NCBI GenBank assembly: GCA_019694315.1
Contig: JAIBCE010000007.1
Coordinates: 1-59,420, forward strand
Source of the DNA: Sandaracinaceae bacterium
Lineage (GTDB): Bacteria; Myxococcota_A; Polyangia; Polyangiales; Sandaracinaceae
Direction of reading: 5' to 3'
DNA length: 59,420 bases
Positions 15,690 through 26,036 of the stretch are shown here, in pieces. The notes beneath the pieces were generated by a model that searched no databases, was not told where the DNA came from, and saw only the letters and a program-made list of their open reading frames with translations. Within the stretch, counting starts at the first letter, position 1. Each line of letters opens with the position of its first letter. The position numbers were made by a program, and so were the translations under genes.

Positions 15690-17105
15690 TCAAGGCGCCC
15701 GCCACCCCATCGCCGCGCACGCGTCGAGCGCTTCACCGATGCGCCCCGCCCAGGCCGCTTCGTTGTGAGGCGCGTCTGGCTCCCACGCGCGCTCGAGCGT
15801 CCTACCAGGTTCGTAGCCAGCGCGCTCGAGCACGCCCAGGAACTGCTGGTTCACGCAGTAGTTGTCCGCGTCGTCGCCGTCGTCCTCGAGACCGTCTGCG
15901 TCAGCGTCGAGACAGCTCCCGTTCACCCCGCCCCCCGTGTCGAGGTAGAGCGGCGCATGAAGGCCGGTCCACGTCTCGACGAGCGACGTGTGAGAACGAG
16001 CGGAGGGATCGATCGAGCCCCACCCCACCGTCGACGAGAGCGCCGCGCCACAGCCCATCGCCGCGAAGTCGCGCTCGGCCGCAACGAGTGTGATCAACCC
16101 TCCGAGCGAGCTCCCCGCGACCATCAGCGACGCTCCACGCGCGACGATGCCGTAACGCGCGCGGAAGAAAGGCAACGCCTCGTCCTCGAGCAGCGCGAGG
16201 TAGTCGTCCGCGCGTCCACCGATCGTCCCCGAGCCGATGTCGTCGACGACCTGCGTGTACGCGTCCATCCGATCCGACGCGTTGTCGACGGCGATCGCGA
16301 TCACATCGTCGCCCCGCGCTCTCAGCGCGTCGTCCACGTGCCAACCACCAAAGAACGCGTCGGGATGAAAGACGTTCTGACCGTCGTGGAGAAGCAGCGT
16401 GCGCGCGTGCGCTGCGCCTGAGCTGCCCGCGACGAAGCCCGTCGGCACGAAGGCCCTGAACGCTCGCGGCTCCGCGAGGTGGGCGGACCGGAAGTCCGGG
16501 AACTGCTCGAGGTGCGGTTGATCGAGGGGCGCGCGCACCCAGCCGAAGCGGCCGAACCCGTCGAAACCGTACTGCGTCGCCTCCGCGGGTGCGCGGTAGC
16601 TTCCGTCGTCGGCCACGTACCACTTGTACTTCGATCCTGTCGCGGTCGTGACGTCTGCGGCGTCGACCACCACGAACCACCGAGTCGCGTCACAGCGCGT
16701 GGCGGGGAGCCTGCTCTCATCCCAGCCCTCGAAGTCGCCCACGACGCTGACGCTCCTCGCGCCTTCGTCGAGCCTCGTGGCGAAGAGCCATCGACCATCG
16801 CCCGCTCCTGCGTCGAGCGGCCAGCCTCGGTCCCACGCAACCGCGTGCAACGCAGCATCGAAGCGAGCGGCGTCGCAGCTCGCGATCTCGTCGAGCACCT
16901 CATCGAACGAGGCGCGCGAGGCATCGAGCCTGGAAGCGTCCTCCGCAGCGTCGTCGATCACACCCACATCGATCGAAACGTCGGAAAGCACCATCGCATC
17001 GACGCCTGTATCGCGCGCCAACGGCCATGCGTCGCGTTCGCTGTGCTCGGAAGGGCAGCCCACGAGCAGGAACGAGACCCCAACGGCCATGCGCAGACGA
17101 CTCAC
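15690..17105 (-). CDS. esterase-family lipoprotein (enterochelin-esterase/esterase D-like)
   Basis: 471 residues beginning with a lipoprotein signal (SFLLVGC lipobox). A short Asp-rich linker follows, then an E-set/glycogen-binding-like beta domain (residues ~105-175: SVSVVGDFEGWDESR...KYKWYVADDGSYRAP). The alpha/beta hydrolase domain of the putative esterase family occupies the C-terminal half, with LLLHDGQNVF and nucleophile elbow AGSSLGGL. A C-terminal Asp and a His in DAPHNEAAW would complete a triad. The substrate is unknown. The ATG at 17105 overlaps the stop of the upstream lipoprotein gene (ATGA), indicating coupled expression. Confidence 0.8.
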   Translation of the reverse strand: MSRLRMAVGVSFLLVGCPSEHSERDAWPLARDTGVDAMVLSDVSIDVGVIDDAAEDASRLDASRASFDEVLDEIASCDAARFDAALHAVAWDRGWPLDAGAGDGRWLFATRLDEGARSVSVVGDFEGWDESRLPATRCDATRWFVVVDAADVTTATGSKYKWYVADDGSYRAPAEATQYGFDGFGRFGWVRAPLDQPHLEQFPDFRSAHLAEPRAFRAFVPTGFVAGSSGAAHARTLLLHDGQNVFHPDAFFGGWHVDDALRARGDDVIAIAVDNASDRMDAYTQVVDDIGSGTIGGRADDYLALLEDEALPFFRARYGIVARGASLMVAGSSLGGLITLVAAERDFAAMGCGAALSSTVGWGSIDPSARSHTSLVETWTGLHAPLYLDTGGGVNGSCLDADADGLEDDGDDADNYCVNQQFLGVLERAGYEPGRTLERAWEPDAPHNEAAWAGRIGEALDACAAMGWRAP

Positions 17106-17941
17106 GGCGTTCCTCTCGGATCGGCAGGCCCCTCGCGCGGCACGGGCGAGGGCATTGGCGTGTGTACCAGCGCCGCAGGGCGCATGCCCGCCATGTCCCC
17201 GACGACGACGTCGTTGTCATCGGCGAAGATCGGCTCCCGCCCGTAGATCGTGTACACGCGCACGTGCCCCATCTCGGGATCATCGCGGTCCTCGTAGCGC
17301 GTCAGCGTCACGTCTCGGATCACCTCGATCGGCTCGCGGATGTCGACCGCCGCCTCGCGCACACGGCCGCCAACGGCGAGGTGCGCACGCCGCAGCCACA
17401 CGCTGATGAGCCCGCGGCCCGGACCGATCACGACGGGCGGCGGCGCTTGACGGAAGCGCCAGAGCTCGAGCTCGTCCAAGCCACCACGTCTCCGCATCAT
17501 CAGGCGCTCGCCGCGGAAGTCGTACGAGCGGATGTCGGTGCGGCGCCGCGCCTCGAGCGGGCCTGGGCTCGTCCCCCGCTTCCACGCCCGAATCGGCCGG
17601 AGCTCCTGGTCATAGACGACCTCGACGTCGGTCGCACCGAGATCCCAGTCGAGCACCCCCGTGAAGACGATGTGACAGCCTCGCCGGATCAGCGAGAAGG
17701 TCTCGACGACGCTCGACTCGCGCATCACGGGCCCCGCACGGAGCTCTCCCTCCGCGAGGGTCGTGACGGCCGCGTCCTCCTCGGGGCACGTTGGGTACGG
17801 CGTGTCTGGTCCCATCTCGACCCGCTCGCGCGGCGGCGCCACGCAGGCCCCGACGGCGAGCGCGAAGGCGAGCGCGCCGAAGCGCCGCGAGGCGCGTGCC
17901 CGAAAGCCCGCGCCTCGCGTCTGCTCCGACGAGCGAGTCAT
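17102..17941 (-). CDS. lipoprotein of unknown function at the 3' end of the cox operon
   Basis: 279 residues with a lipoprotein signal (FGALAFALAVGAC, then VAPPRERVEMG). The mature part is beta-rich without a recognised domain (VFTGVLDWDLGATDVEVVYDQ, DIRSYDFRGERLMMRRRGG, VRVYTIYGREPIFADDNDVVVG). It begins one base after the stop of oxidase subunit IV and overlaps the next esterase gene by four bases. It is therefore very likely co-transcribed with the respiratory operon. A function with the oxidase is possible but inferred only from position. Confidence 0.65.
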   Translation of the reverse strand: MTRSSEQTRGAGFRARASRRFGALAFALAVGACVAPPRERVEMGPDTPYPTCPEEDAAVTTLAEGELRAGPVMRESSVVETFSLIRRGCHIVFTGVLDWDLGATDVEVVYDQELRPIRAWKRGTSPGPLEARRRTDIRSYDFRGERLMMRRRGGLDELELWRFRQAPPPVVIGPGRGLISVWLRRAHLAVGGRVREAAVDIREPIEVIRDVTLTRYEDRDDPEMGHVRVYTIYGREPIFADDNDVVVGDMAGMRPAALVHTPMPSPVPREGPADPRGTP

Positions 17942-17942
17942 C

Positions 17943-18569
17943 TCAGTGCTCGGCCGGAGCCTCGCCCTCGGCGGCCGCTCCGTGCGGCTCGCCCTCGGCG
18001 GCGCCGCCGTGCTCGCCCTCGGCGGCAGCGCCGTGCTCCCCCCCGGCTGCGCCCTCGTGGTGCACCGGTACGTACTCCACGCAGCGACCGCCCTGACACG
18101 CGTAGCTCAGGCAGTTCGCCGGAACCTCGCAGGACCCCCCGATGTCGGAGAGCCCCCCCGGCGCACGCTCACCAGTCGACGGGTGAACCAGGACGCCCTG
18201 GAAGCGGTCCTCGTGCTGGCGGTAGTAGGTGTCGTTCAGCGTGTAGGCGAGGAAGACCGCCGCGAAGAGCACGCCCCCCACGAAGATCAACGCGTTGAAG
18301 CGCGCGTCCTCCTTGAGGTGCATGAACCACACGCAGACGAAGGTGGCCTTCGCCGTCGCGATCGCCATCGCGAGGAGGAAGTTCATGCCGCCTGCGCCAT
18401 GAGGCGTCCCTGGCCGCACGAAACCGTCGATGTCGAGATATGACGTCGCGACCGTGACGACGGTGAAGAAGATCAGGGCGCCGAAGACCTTGAGGTACAG
18501 CGACACGTCATGGACGTGGACGTGGACCGCGCCGTCGGAGTGCGAGTGATCGTGGGAGTGGTCGGACAT
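17943..18569 (-). CDS. ctaF: caa3-type cytochrome oxidase subunit IV with long C-terminal extension
   Basis: 208 residues. The core (residues ~20-115) has three membrane helices of the prokaryotic COX4 family (YLKVFGALIFFTVVTVATSYL, FLLAMAIATAKATFVCVWFMHLK, NALIFVGGVLFAAVFLAYTL). The N-terminus is His-rich (SDHSHDHSHSDGAVHVHVHD). The C-terminal ~85 residues exceed the family length and hold four Cys (147, 153, 158, 163; C-x5-C-x4-C-x4-C) and tandem EGEHGGAAEGEPHG-like repeats. It follows subunit III by 33 bases. The extension is expected on the outer face if the usual topology holds. Confidence 0.85.
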   Translation of the reverse strand: MSDHSHDHSHSDGAVHVHVHDVSLYLKVFGALIFFTVVTVATSYLDIDGFVRPGTPHGAGGMNFLLAMAIATAKATFVCVWFMHLKEDARFNALIFVGGVLFAAVFLAYTLNDTYYRQHEDRFQGVLVHPSTGERAPGGLSDIGGSCEVPANCLSYACQGGRCVEYVPVHHEGAAGGEHGAAAEGEHGGAAEGEPHGAAAEGEAPAEH

Positions 18570-18601
18570 GTGGTTCTCCGAGAATCAGTGACGACGCGGA
18601 A

Positions 18602-19273
18602 TCAGACCAGGTAGAGCAGCGGGAAGAGGTAGATCCAGACCAGGTCGACGAGGTGCCAGTAGAGCGCCGCGAGGTCGACGGGGGTCCAGTACTCCTTCGA
18701 GAACTCGCCCTTGTTGTTGCGGATCAGGATCCACGTGAGGATTCCGATGCCCACGAGGACGTGCACGCCGTGTAGCCCCGTCAGCATGAAGTAGATGCCG
18801 AAGAACACGTGCATGTGCTCGACCGGCGCATCGATACCAACCAGGTGGGTCGGATTCCAGTACTGCCCCGGCAAGAGGCCGTGCTCGAACTTGGCCGTGT
18901 ACTCGAAGTACTTGATCACCATGAACGCGAAGGCGCAGAGGATGGTGATGACGATGTAGCGCGAGACCTCGTCTCGCTTGCCGAGCTGCGCACTGCGCAC
19001 TGCGAGGGCGGCCGTGAGCGACGAGAAGAGGAGGACGATGGTGTTCGCACCGCCCATGATTTTGTTCAGCTGCATCGAGCCGGCGGCGAACGCCTCCGGA
19101 TACTCGATGCGCACCACTCCGTACGCCACGAAGAGGCCGCTGAAGAACAGGATCTCCTGCGCCAGGAACACCCACATCCCGAGCTTCGCAGACTCGAACT
19201 GCTGGATGGGGGTCTCGAAGTGGTGCTGGAGCCACTTCGGGCCATGCGATGCGTGCGCGTTCTCTGCGCTCAT
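18602..19273 (-). CDS. ctaE: cytochrome c oxidase subunit III
   Basis: 223-residue integral membrane subunit of the heme-copper oxidase. Landmarks are [83 protein letters not shown] and [27 protein letters not shown]. These cover five or more helices of the COX3 fold. It stabilises subunit I and supports its proton uptake path. It lies between subunits I and IV. Confidence 0.95.
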   Translation of the reverse strand: MSAENAHASHGPKWLQHHFETPIQQFESAKLGMWVFLAQEILFFSGLFVAYGVVRIEYPEAFAAGSMQLNKIMGGANTIVLLFSSLTAALAVRSAQLGKRDEVSRYIVITILCAFAFMVIKYFEYTAKFEHGLLPGQYWNPTHLVGIDAPVEHMHVFFGIYFMLTGLHGVHVLVGIGILTWILIRNNKGEFSKEYWTPVDLAALYWHLVDLVWIYLFPLLYLV

Positions 19274-19329
19274 GTCTCGATTCCTTCCGGCCTGCGGGGT
19301 CGTTGCGGATCGGCTCGTCGGAGCTCAGC

Positions 19330-20994
<1,665 letters not shown>

Positions 20995-21026
20995 TGAAAC
21001 CTCAGCGAGTCAGTTCCTGAACGAGG

Positions 21027-22067
21027 TCACTGGTTGCCCAGCGAGCGGATGTAGGCGATGAGCGCATTCATCTCGGGCTGCGTGAGGGGGATCTGCGGCA
21101 TGACCGGCGAGAAGCCCTGGGCGACCTGAGAGCGCGGGTCGAGGATGGACTGGCGGATGAAGTCGTCGTCGACAGTGACGGAGGACCCGTCCGCGAGCGC
21201 CTGCTGCGTGCCGTAGAGACCCGGGAACGAGGGGCCAGCGAGCTGGGGACCGCCGGCCTGACGCTGGTGGCATGCTCCACAGCCCTTGGCACCGAAGAGG
21301 AACTCGCCGTGCTGCTCGTCCGTGCACTCCGTTCCGCCATCGGGGCAGCCGATAGGCCGCGGCGTGCTGAGGAAGGCACGGTAGTCCTGCTCGCGCTGGA
21401 CGTGCACCAAGGCGTACATCGTCGCGTGGCCGTTGTTCGGGCCCCACGCGCCGCCCGCGCCGCAGTACTCGGCGCAGTACACCTGCGACGTGTAGAGGAT
21501 GCGGTTGGGGTCGGTCTCCGCGTCGTCGGGCACCGAGCCGGGGTCGCGCTCGACGGCCTGGAACCAGAGGCTCGTGAACATGCCCGGCACCACGTCTCGC
21601 TTCACGCGGAAGTCCGGCACGTAGAACGAGTGCAGCACGTCCGTCGACGACATGACGAGCCGAACAGGCACGCCCACTGGTACGTGGACCTCATTGTCCT
21701 CCGTCAGGCCGTTGGGCTGTTCGAAGCCCCACGCCCATTGCCGAGCGCGCACGCGGATGATCACCGCGTCGTCCGGCGCCTCAGCCATCTGCATGAATCC
21801 CGCCCAACCCCAATAGAACATGAGGAAGAGGATCACCAGCGGCGAGAACGTCCAGAAGAGCTCGAGCGCGTTGTGGTGGCCAGTCGGCTCCGCCTTCACA
21901 CCAGGGCGACGGCGGTACTTCACGAGGAAGTACAGCGTCGAGCCGACGATCCCCACGAAGAAGACGACGCTCACCCAGAAGATGAATTGGAAGAGCCAGT
22001 CCACGTCGGGCGCGAACGTCGAAAGTTGCGCCGGAAGCTGAAGGCTGGGCTCGGTCTGGTTCTCCAT
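21027..22067 (-). CDS. ctaC: cytochrome c oxidase subunit II fused to cytochrome c (caa3), with altered CuA loop
   Basis: 346 residues: two N-terminal helices (~28-55 and ~68-92), a cupredoxin CuA domain (~100-235) and a C-terminal cytochrome c (CGACH 263-267, axial Met323 in SPVMPQ). CuA ligands are H146 (VLHSFYVPDF), C198, E200, C202, H214 and M217. Between C202 and H214 there are eleven residues instead of the usual three, an insertion of eight (AGGAWGPNN region). The fold and remaining ligands look intact. It receives electrons from cytochrome c or ActE and passes them to subunit I. Confidence 0.94.
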   Translation of the reverse strand: MENQTEPSLQLPAQLSTFAPDVDWLFQFIFWVSVVFFVGIVGSTLYFLVKYRRRPGVKAEPTGHHNALELFWTFSPLVILFLMFYWGWAGFMQMAEAPDDAVIIRVRARQWAWGFEQPNGLTEDNEVHVPVGVPVRLVMSSTDVLHSFYVPDFRVKRDVVPGMFTSLWFQAVERDPGSVPDDAETDPNRILYTSQVYCAEYCGAGGAWGPNNGHATMYALVHVQREQDYRAFLSTPRPIGCPDGGTECTDEQHGEFLFGAKGCGACHQRQAGGPQLAGPSFPGLYGTQQALADGSSVTVDDDFIRQSILDPRSQVAQGFSPVMPQIPLTQPEMNALIAYIRSLGNQ

Positions 22068-22112
22068 GTGTCCTCGACTCGCGAAGGCACCCCCGGCAGC
22101 GGGGGACTCGAC

Positions 22113-23015
22113 TCAACGTGCGACCGACTCCGGGCGCGAGTTCGCGCTGGTCGTGTCGCTGCCGCGACGAGCGCGGAGCTCGTTGCGCCAGAACATCAGT
22201 AGGACGCTCACGAGGATCAGGGCGGTGAGACCGCCTCCGATCCGCATGATGCGCCACGCCATGACTACGTAACGTCCCTGCTGGGCGTCATACTGGAAGC
22301 AATAGAGGAGCGCCGCCTCGGCCGCATCCACCGTGCGGCCGTCTGCGGCCTCGGCCAGGCCGATGCGAACGTCATTGGGCGACTGCTCGATGCCGTACAG
22401 GTACCGGCCGACGCGGGCCTGGGGTCCTGCCCGCAAGATCATCATCAGTGCGGGGTGGGCGAACTGCTGCGAGGCCTCGTCCCAGCGATAGCGGTAGCCC
22501 ACTGCCGCCGCCACGCGCTGGATCTGGGCCTCGTCGCCGACGAGGAAGTGCCAGCCGTCCGCGGCCTCCGCGCGTCCGTAGCGACCCAGCGCGCGGCCGC
22601 GCGCATCGGCCGCCGCCGCAGGGGTGTCGCGGGGATCCATGCTGATCGTGTAGACGTCGACGTCGATGCCGACGCTGCGAGGCTGCTGGATGAGCACGGA
22701 CGTGGTGCCGAGGAGCACCACGTCACACGTGGTCGCGCACTGGTAGTAGACGAACTGCAGGATCGCGGGCCGATCGCTGCGCCACAGCTCACCGAAGGTG
22801 ACCGTTTGCCCCGTGTGGTCACGGAACGTTGCATCGGCGGGGATCGGCGTCTCGTAGGTCTCGGCCACTCCGACGTCCCGCAAGATCATCTCCGCCCCAC
22901 CCGTCCCCGGCGTGATCACCGGCCGGATCCCAGCCTGCGCGCGCACGACAGTGGCGCCCACCGACAAGGTGAGCGCCACGAGGGCCGCAAGCAGCGTGGC
23001 GGAGACAGCGCGCAT
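22113..23015 (-). CDS. sco: SCO1/SenC-family copper chaperone
   Basis: 300 residues with a signal peptide (LLAALVALTLSVGATVVRA). The thioredoxin-like SCO domain carries the copper ligands C93 and C97 (CATTC) and H187 (FAHPALMM), plus VDVYTISMDPRDTP. SCO proteins deliver copper to, or reduce, the CuA site of subunit II; the gene directly upstream of ctaC fits this. Unusually the protein has a second hydrophobic helix near residues 257-277 (GGGLTALILVSVLLMFW) after the SCO domain. That would give a C-terminal membrane anchor. Confidence 0.9.
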   Translation of the reverse strand: MRAVSATLLAALVALTLSVGATVVRAQAGIRPVITPGTGGAEMILRDVGVAETYETPIPADATFRDHTGQTVTFGELWRSDRPAILQFVYYQCATTCDVVLLGTTSVLIQQPRSVGIDVDVYTISMDPRDTPAAAADARGRALGRYGRAEAADGWHFLVGDEAQIQRVAAAVGYRYRWDEASQQFAHPALMMILRAGPQARVGRYLYGIEQSPNDVRIGLAEAADGRTVDAAEAALLYCFQYDAQQGRYVVMAWRIMRIGGGLTALILVSVLLMFWRNELRARRGSDTTSANSRPESVAR

Positions 23016-23018
23016 CGA

Positions 23019-23453
23019 TCAGCGGCTCGTCGCCTCGGAGGGCTCGGGCGTCGCCGTCGGCTGCGCGGGCGCGCGACGGTTCCAACCCTCGCGGGCCCCG
23101 TTGTCCGTCGACGGATAGGGGCGGATCTGCGGGAACGCACCACGACCTCGCTCGGCCAACTGGCTCATCGCGTCGTCGATGGAGCGCTCGCCGTGCAGCG
23201 CCTCGTGCACCTCGTCTCGATGCGCCGCGAGCGCGTCGCTCGTCACGCTGTGGGCGAGGCGCTCTTCACGCACTGCCCGCCGCGTGCTCTCGAGATACGA
23301 GTCGAACACGAACTTCAACCCGATGAGGGCGCAGACCACGATCACGCCGTATACGAAGATCAGCGTGTTCTGGGGAGGGGTGGCGTCCGGAAGCGGCCGA
23401 CCGCCGTGACCGCTCTCGTGCTCCACGTCCTCGTTGTGCTCGTCAGACATCAC
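23019..23453 (-). CDS. single-span membrane protein of the act-cox operon, unknown
   Basis: 144 residues. A His/Glu-rich N-terminus (SDEHNEDVEHESGHGG) precedes one membrane helix (TLIFVYGVIVVCALIGLKFVF, ~30-50). A charged helical region then ends in RGRGAFPQIRPYPSTDN, and the tail is Pro/Ala-rich. No family was recognised with certainty. It overlaps the actF stop by four bases (ATGA) and is three bases from the SCO gene, so it is probably a small component or assembly factor of the ACIII-caa3 module. Confidence 0.75.
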   Translation of the reverse strand: MMSDEHNEDVEHESGHGGRPLPDATPPQNTLIFVYGVIVVCALIGLKFVFDSYLESTRRAVREERLAHSVTSDALAAHRDEVHEALHGERSIDDAMSQLAERGRGAFPQIRPYPSTDNGAREGWNRRAPAQPTATPEPSEATSR

Positions 23454-24829
23454 ACCACCTCATGGCGCAGAGAGCGCTGAAGGCGCGGGTCGCCCACGGG
23501 GATCAGCGGGAGCTGAGTCATCCGGAAGAAGACCACCGCCAGGTAGCAGCCACCAACCGCGAGAACGGAGGCCACATCCATCCAGTGGAGCTCGAGCCCA
23601 CCGCCCTCGTTGGCGTACGGCATCACGAGCCAGAAGCACTCGAGGACGTGCATCACGAGGAGCCAGGCTGCGCCGAAGGCCAACAGGGAAACGCGCCGCT
23701 TGATGTTCCGCGACATCAGGAAGAAGAACGGGAAGATGAAGTGGCCGAGCGCCAGCGCGAGCGTGAACGTCTGCCAGCCACCGTTCCAGCGCATGTGGTA
23801 GTAGGTCGTCTCCTCGGGAATCGAGGCGTACCAGATCAGCATGAACTGCGAGAACGAGATGTAGGCCCAGAAGACCAGGAAGCCGAACATCAGCTTCCCG
23901 AGGTCGTGGTAGTGCTCGGTCTGGACGGCCTCACCCAGGATGCCGGCGTTCTTGAGGGCGTACGTCACCGCGATGATCGTCGCGAGGCTGGAGACAGCCG
24001 CGACGGAGAAGTACTGCACACCGAAGATGGTGGAGTACCAGGCCGGCTCGAGCGACATCATCCAGTCGAACGCGGCGAACGTGAGCGTCAACGCGAACGC
24101 AAACGTGGAGAGCGGAGCCCAGCTCTGCATCGACTTCGTGGTCTCGAAGTCACGCTTGGTGTCCTGGCTCGTGGAGCGGCTCACGAAGAACCACGACAGG
24201 AGCGCCCACACCGCGAAGTAGAGGAGCGCACGGCCATAGAAAAAGCCGGGGTTGAGGAACGCGACCTTTGCCTCAATCGTCTCGGCATGCTGGGCGTGCT
24301 GCGGCGTGTGCTCGTGGCCGCCGACCGCGTGCCCCTCGCCCTCCGCCGCCTCGCCGTGCTCCTGCGCCAGGGCGGTCGATGCACCGAGAATGCTCTCCCC
24401 GCTCGCGTGCTCTCCACCCTCCTGCTCGGTCGCCTGCTCGTGGGCGTCGTGCTGGCCCTGGTGCTCCATCCACGGATAGAGCTCGTCGACCGAGAAGGCG
24501 ATCGGAAGGAACAGCAGCGCGAACACCGGAAGGCCTGACGCGAAGATCTCCGGCACGCGACGCCAGCTGACACTCCAGCTCGCGCCCGCCATGTGCTGGA
24601 TGATCACGAAGAACAGGCAGCCAAGCGCGATGGCGAGCACCGTCATGAACGCGAACAACCACGAGAACGCAAAGCGGTGCGGGTCGCCCGACCACGCCAC
24701 GCCCGCGAGCGCCAAGCCGACCACACCCATCCCCGCCGCGAGCTTCCAGGCGTTGGCCCAGGCGGCTTCGCGCGGAATGCGGTAGCGCTCGGGCGCTGCC
24801 TTCTTCTCGCTCTTGGTCTCGGAAGCCAT
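23450..24829 (-). CDS. actF: alternative complex III subunit ActF (quinol-binding membrane subunit)
   Basis: 459-residue polytopic membrane protein, homologous to ActF and more distantly NrfD/ActC. Typical text includes FLNPGFFYGRALLYFAVWALLSWFF, DWMMSLEPAWYSTIFGVQYFS, FWAYISFSQFMLIWYASIPEETTYY and GGWQTFTLALALGHFIFPFFFLMSR. An extra loop at residues 121-183 is rich in His, Gln and Glu (GHAVGGHEHTPQHAQHAE). Start 24829 has GGAGG in the correct position. With ActC it forms the membrane part of the quinol:cytochrome c/oxidase oxidoreductase. Confidence 0.92.
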   Translation of the reverse strand: MASETKSEKKAAPERYRIPREAAWANAWKLAAGMGVVGLALAGVAWSGDPHRFAFSWLFAFMTVLAIALGCLFFVIIQHMAGASWSVSWRRVPEIFASGLPVFALLFLPIAFSVDELYPWMEHQGQHDAHEQATEQEGGEHASGESILGASTALAQEHGEAAEGEGHAVGGHEHTPQHAQHAETIEAKVAFLNPGFFYGRALLYFAVWALLSWFFVSRSTSQDTKRDFETTKSMQSWAPLSTFAFALTLTFAAFDWMMSLEPAWYSTIFGVQYFSVAAVSSLATIIAVTYALKNAGILGEAVQTEHYHDLGKLMFGFLVFWAYISFSQFMLIWYASIPEETTYYHMRWNGGWQTFTLALALGHFIFPFFFLMSRNIKRRVSLLAFGAAWLLVMHVLECFWLVMPYANEGGGLELHWMDVASVLAVGGCYLAVVFFRMTQLPLIPVGDPRLQRSLRHEVV

Positions 24830-24830
24830 C

Positions 24831-26036
24831 TCACACTCCTCCCGGGCCAGCGGCCGCCGCAGGAACTTCCGTCGCCGGAGGCGGCAGGACACGCAGCTCG
24901 ACGCGTCGGTTGGCCTGACGCCCCTCCGGCGTTCCGTTGTCGGAACGCGGATGGGTCGAGCCGAAGCCGGCGCTCTGGAGACGCTCGCCCGCGACGCCGT
25001 GCTCGACGAGCCACTGCAGCACCACGCGAGCCCGACGCTCGCTCAGCGTCTGGTTCACGCTGGCGGCCCCGCGGTCGTCTGTATGCCCTTCGATCGACAC
25101 ACGGACGACCTCGGGGTGCGCGACGAGGAACGCACGGATCTCGTCGAGAATCGCGATCGACGTGTCCTTGAGCGTATCGCGCCCGTTCTCGAACTTGATG
25201 GTGGCGCCGAGGCGCACGATCGTTGGGTCGGTCGCGTCGAGGCTCACGCGCCCCGCACAGCCACCGTGGGCCGCGTCGCCCGCAGAGAGCGGACACGCGT
25301 CAGTCGCGTCGGCGAGGCCGTCCTCGTCGTTGTCCGCGTCCGGACAGCCGTCCAGATCCGCGAACCCATCGCGGTCCTCGGCCTGATCGGGGCACCCGTC
25401 GGCGCCAGCGGGAAGCTGATCGTTGTCCGCGTCCGCCGTCGCGCCCGCCGCATCGCCACGCGCCACCTGGAGCGCGCGGACGTACGCGACGATCGCCCAG
25501 CGATCCTGCACGGGGATCTGCGCGCGGTAGGCCGGCATCGTGCGAACGCCGTTGGCGATCGTGAGGTAGAGACGTCCATCGGGCATGTGCTGGAAGCCCG
25601 GGTCGGTCAAATTCGCCGCCTGGAAAGTCACACCGAGCGCTGCGGCACGCTGCGACACCATGCCGTTGCCGTCACCGAGCTCGCTGTGGCAAGGAGCACA
25701 GTAGATGTCGTAGCGCTGCTGGCCGCGGCGAAGCAGCGCCTCGAGCCCGCCGCCCCGCTCCACGACAGCCGTGGGAACGCTCAGCACGTAGTTGCCTTCG
25801 GGATCGAGCCCGGTGTCGATCTGCGAGTCGACCTCCATCTCGCGCGCGACGGTTCCTTCGATCTCGGGACGCATCGTGCGCCCGTCCTCGAAGTAGCCGC
25901 CTCGCTCCTGCACGTCGTAGCGGGGCATCTCGTGCATGCCACGGAACGGCACGATCGGCGGCTCCGACGAGGTCTGGCCTCGACAGCCCGCGAGCGCGAC
26001 CACCGCAGCGAGGATGACGCAACTAGACAGCCTCAC
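24831..26036 (-). CDS. actE: ActE-type cytochrome c lipoprotein fused to TSP3 repeats and an OmpA C-terminal domain
   Basis: 401 residues starting at GTG 26036, with GGAGGA just upstream; GTGA overlaps the actD stop. Domains: lipobox ALAGC18; monoheme cytochrome c with CAPCH (113-117) and Met167 (RTMPAY); thrombospondin type-3-like Ca2+-binding repeats (203-250: DADNDQLPAGADGCPD, DRDGFADLDGCPD, DADNDEDGLADATDACP); OmpA-like peptidoglycan-binding domain (276-384: IKFENGRDTL, VRVSIEGHTDDRG, LSERRARVVLQWLV, GSTHPRSDN, ANRRVEL). ActE normally carries only the cytochrome part. The fusion is in one uninterrupted frame inside the operon and would tether the respiratory complex to peptidoglycan (inference). 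Confidence 0.9.
   Translation of the reverse strand: MRLSSCVILAAVVALAGCRGQTSSEPPIVPFRGMHEMPRYDVQERGGYFEDGRTMRPEIEGTVAREMEVDSQIDTGLDPEGNYVLSVPTAVVERGGGLEALLRRGQQRYDIYCAPCHSELGDGNGMVSQRAAALGVTFQAANLTDPGFQHMPDGRLYLTIANGVRTMPAYRAQIPVQDRWAIVAYVRALQVARGDAAGATADADNDQLPAGADGCPDQAEDRDGFADLDGCPDADNDEDGLADATDACPLSAGDAAHGGCAGRVSLDATDPTIVRLGATIKFENGRDTLKDTSIAILDEIRAFLVAHPEVVRVSIEGHTDDRGAASVNQTLSERRARVVLQWLVEHGVAGERLQSAGFGSTHPRSDNGTPEGRQANRRVELRVLPPPATEVPAAAAGPGGV

Noticed and set aside
17950..18045. Tandem DNA repeat of about 27-30 bases as a separate element
   Set aside because: It is simply the coding sequence of the AAEGE(H/P) repeats of oxidase subunit IV, in frame.
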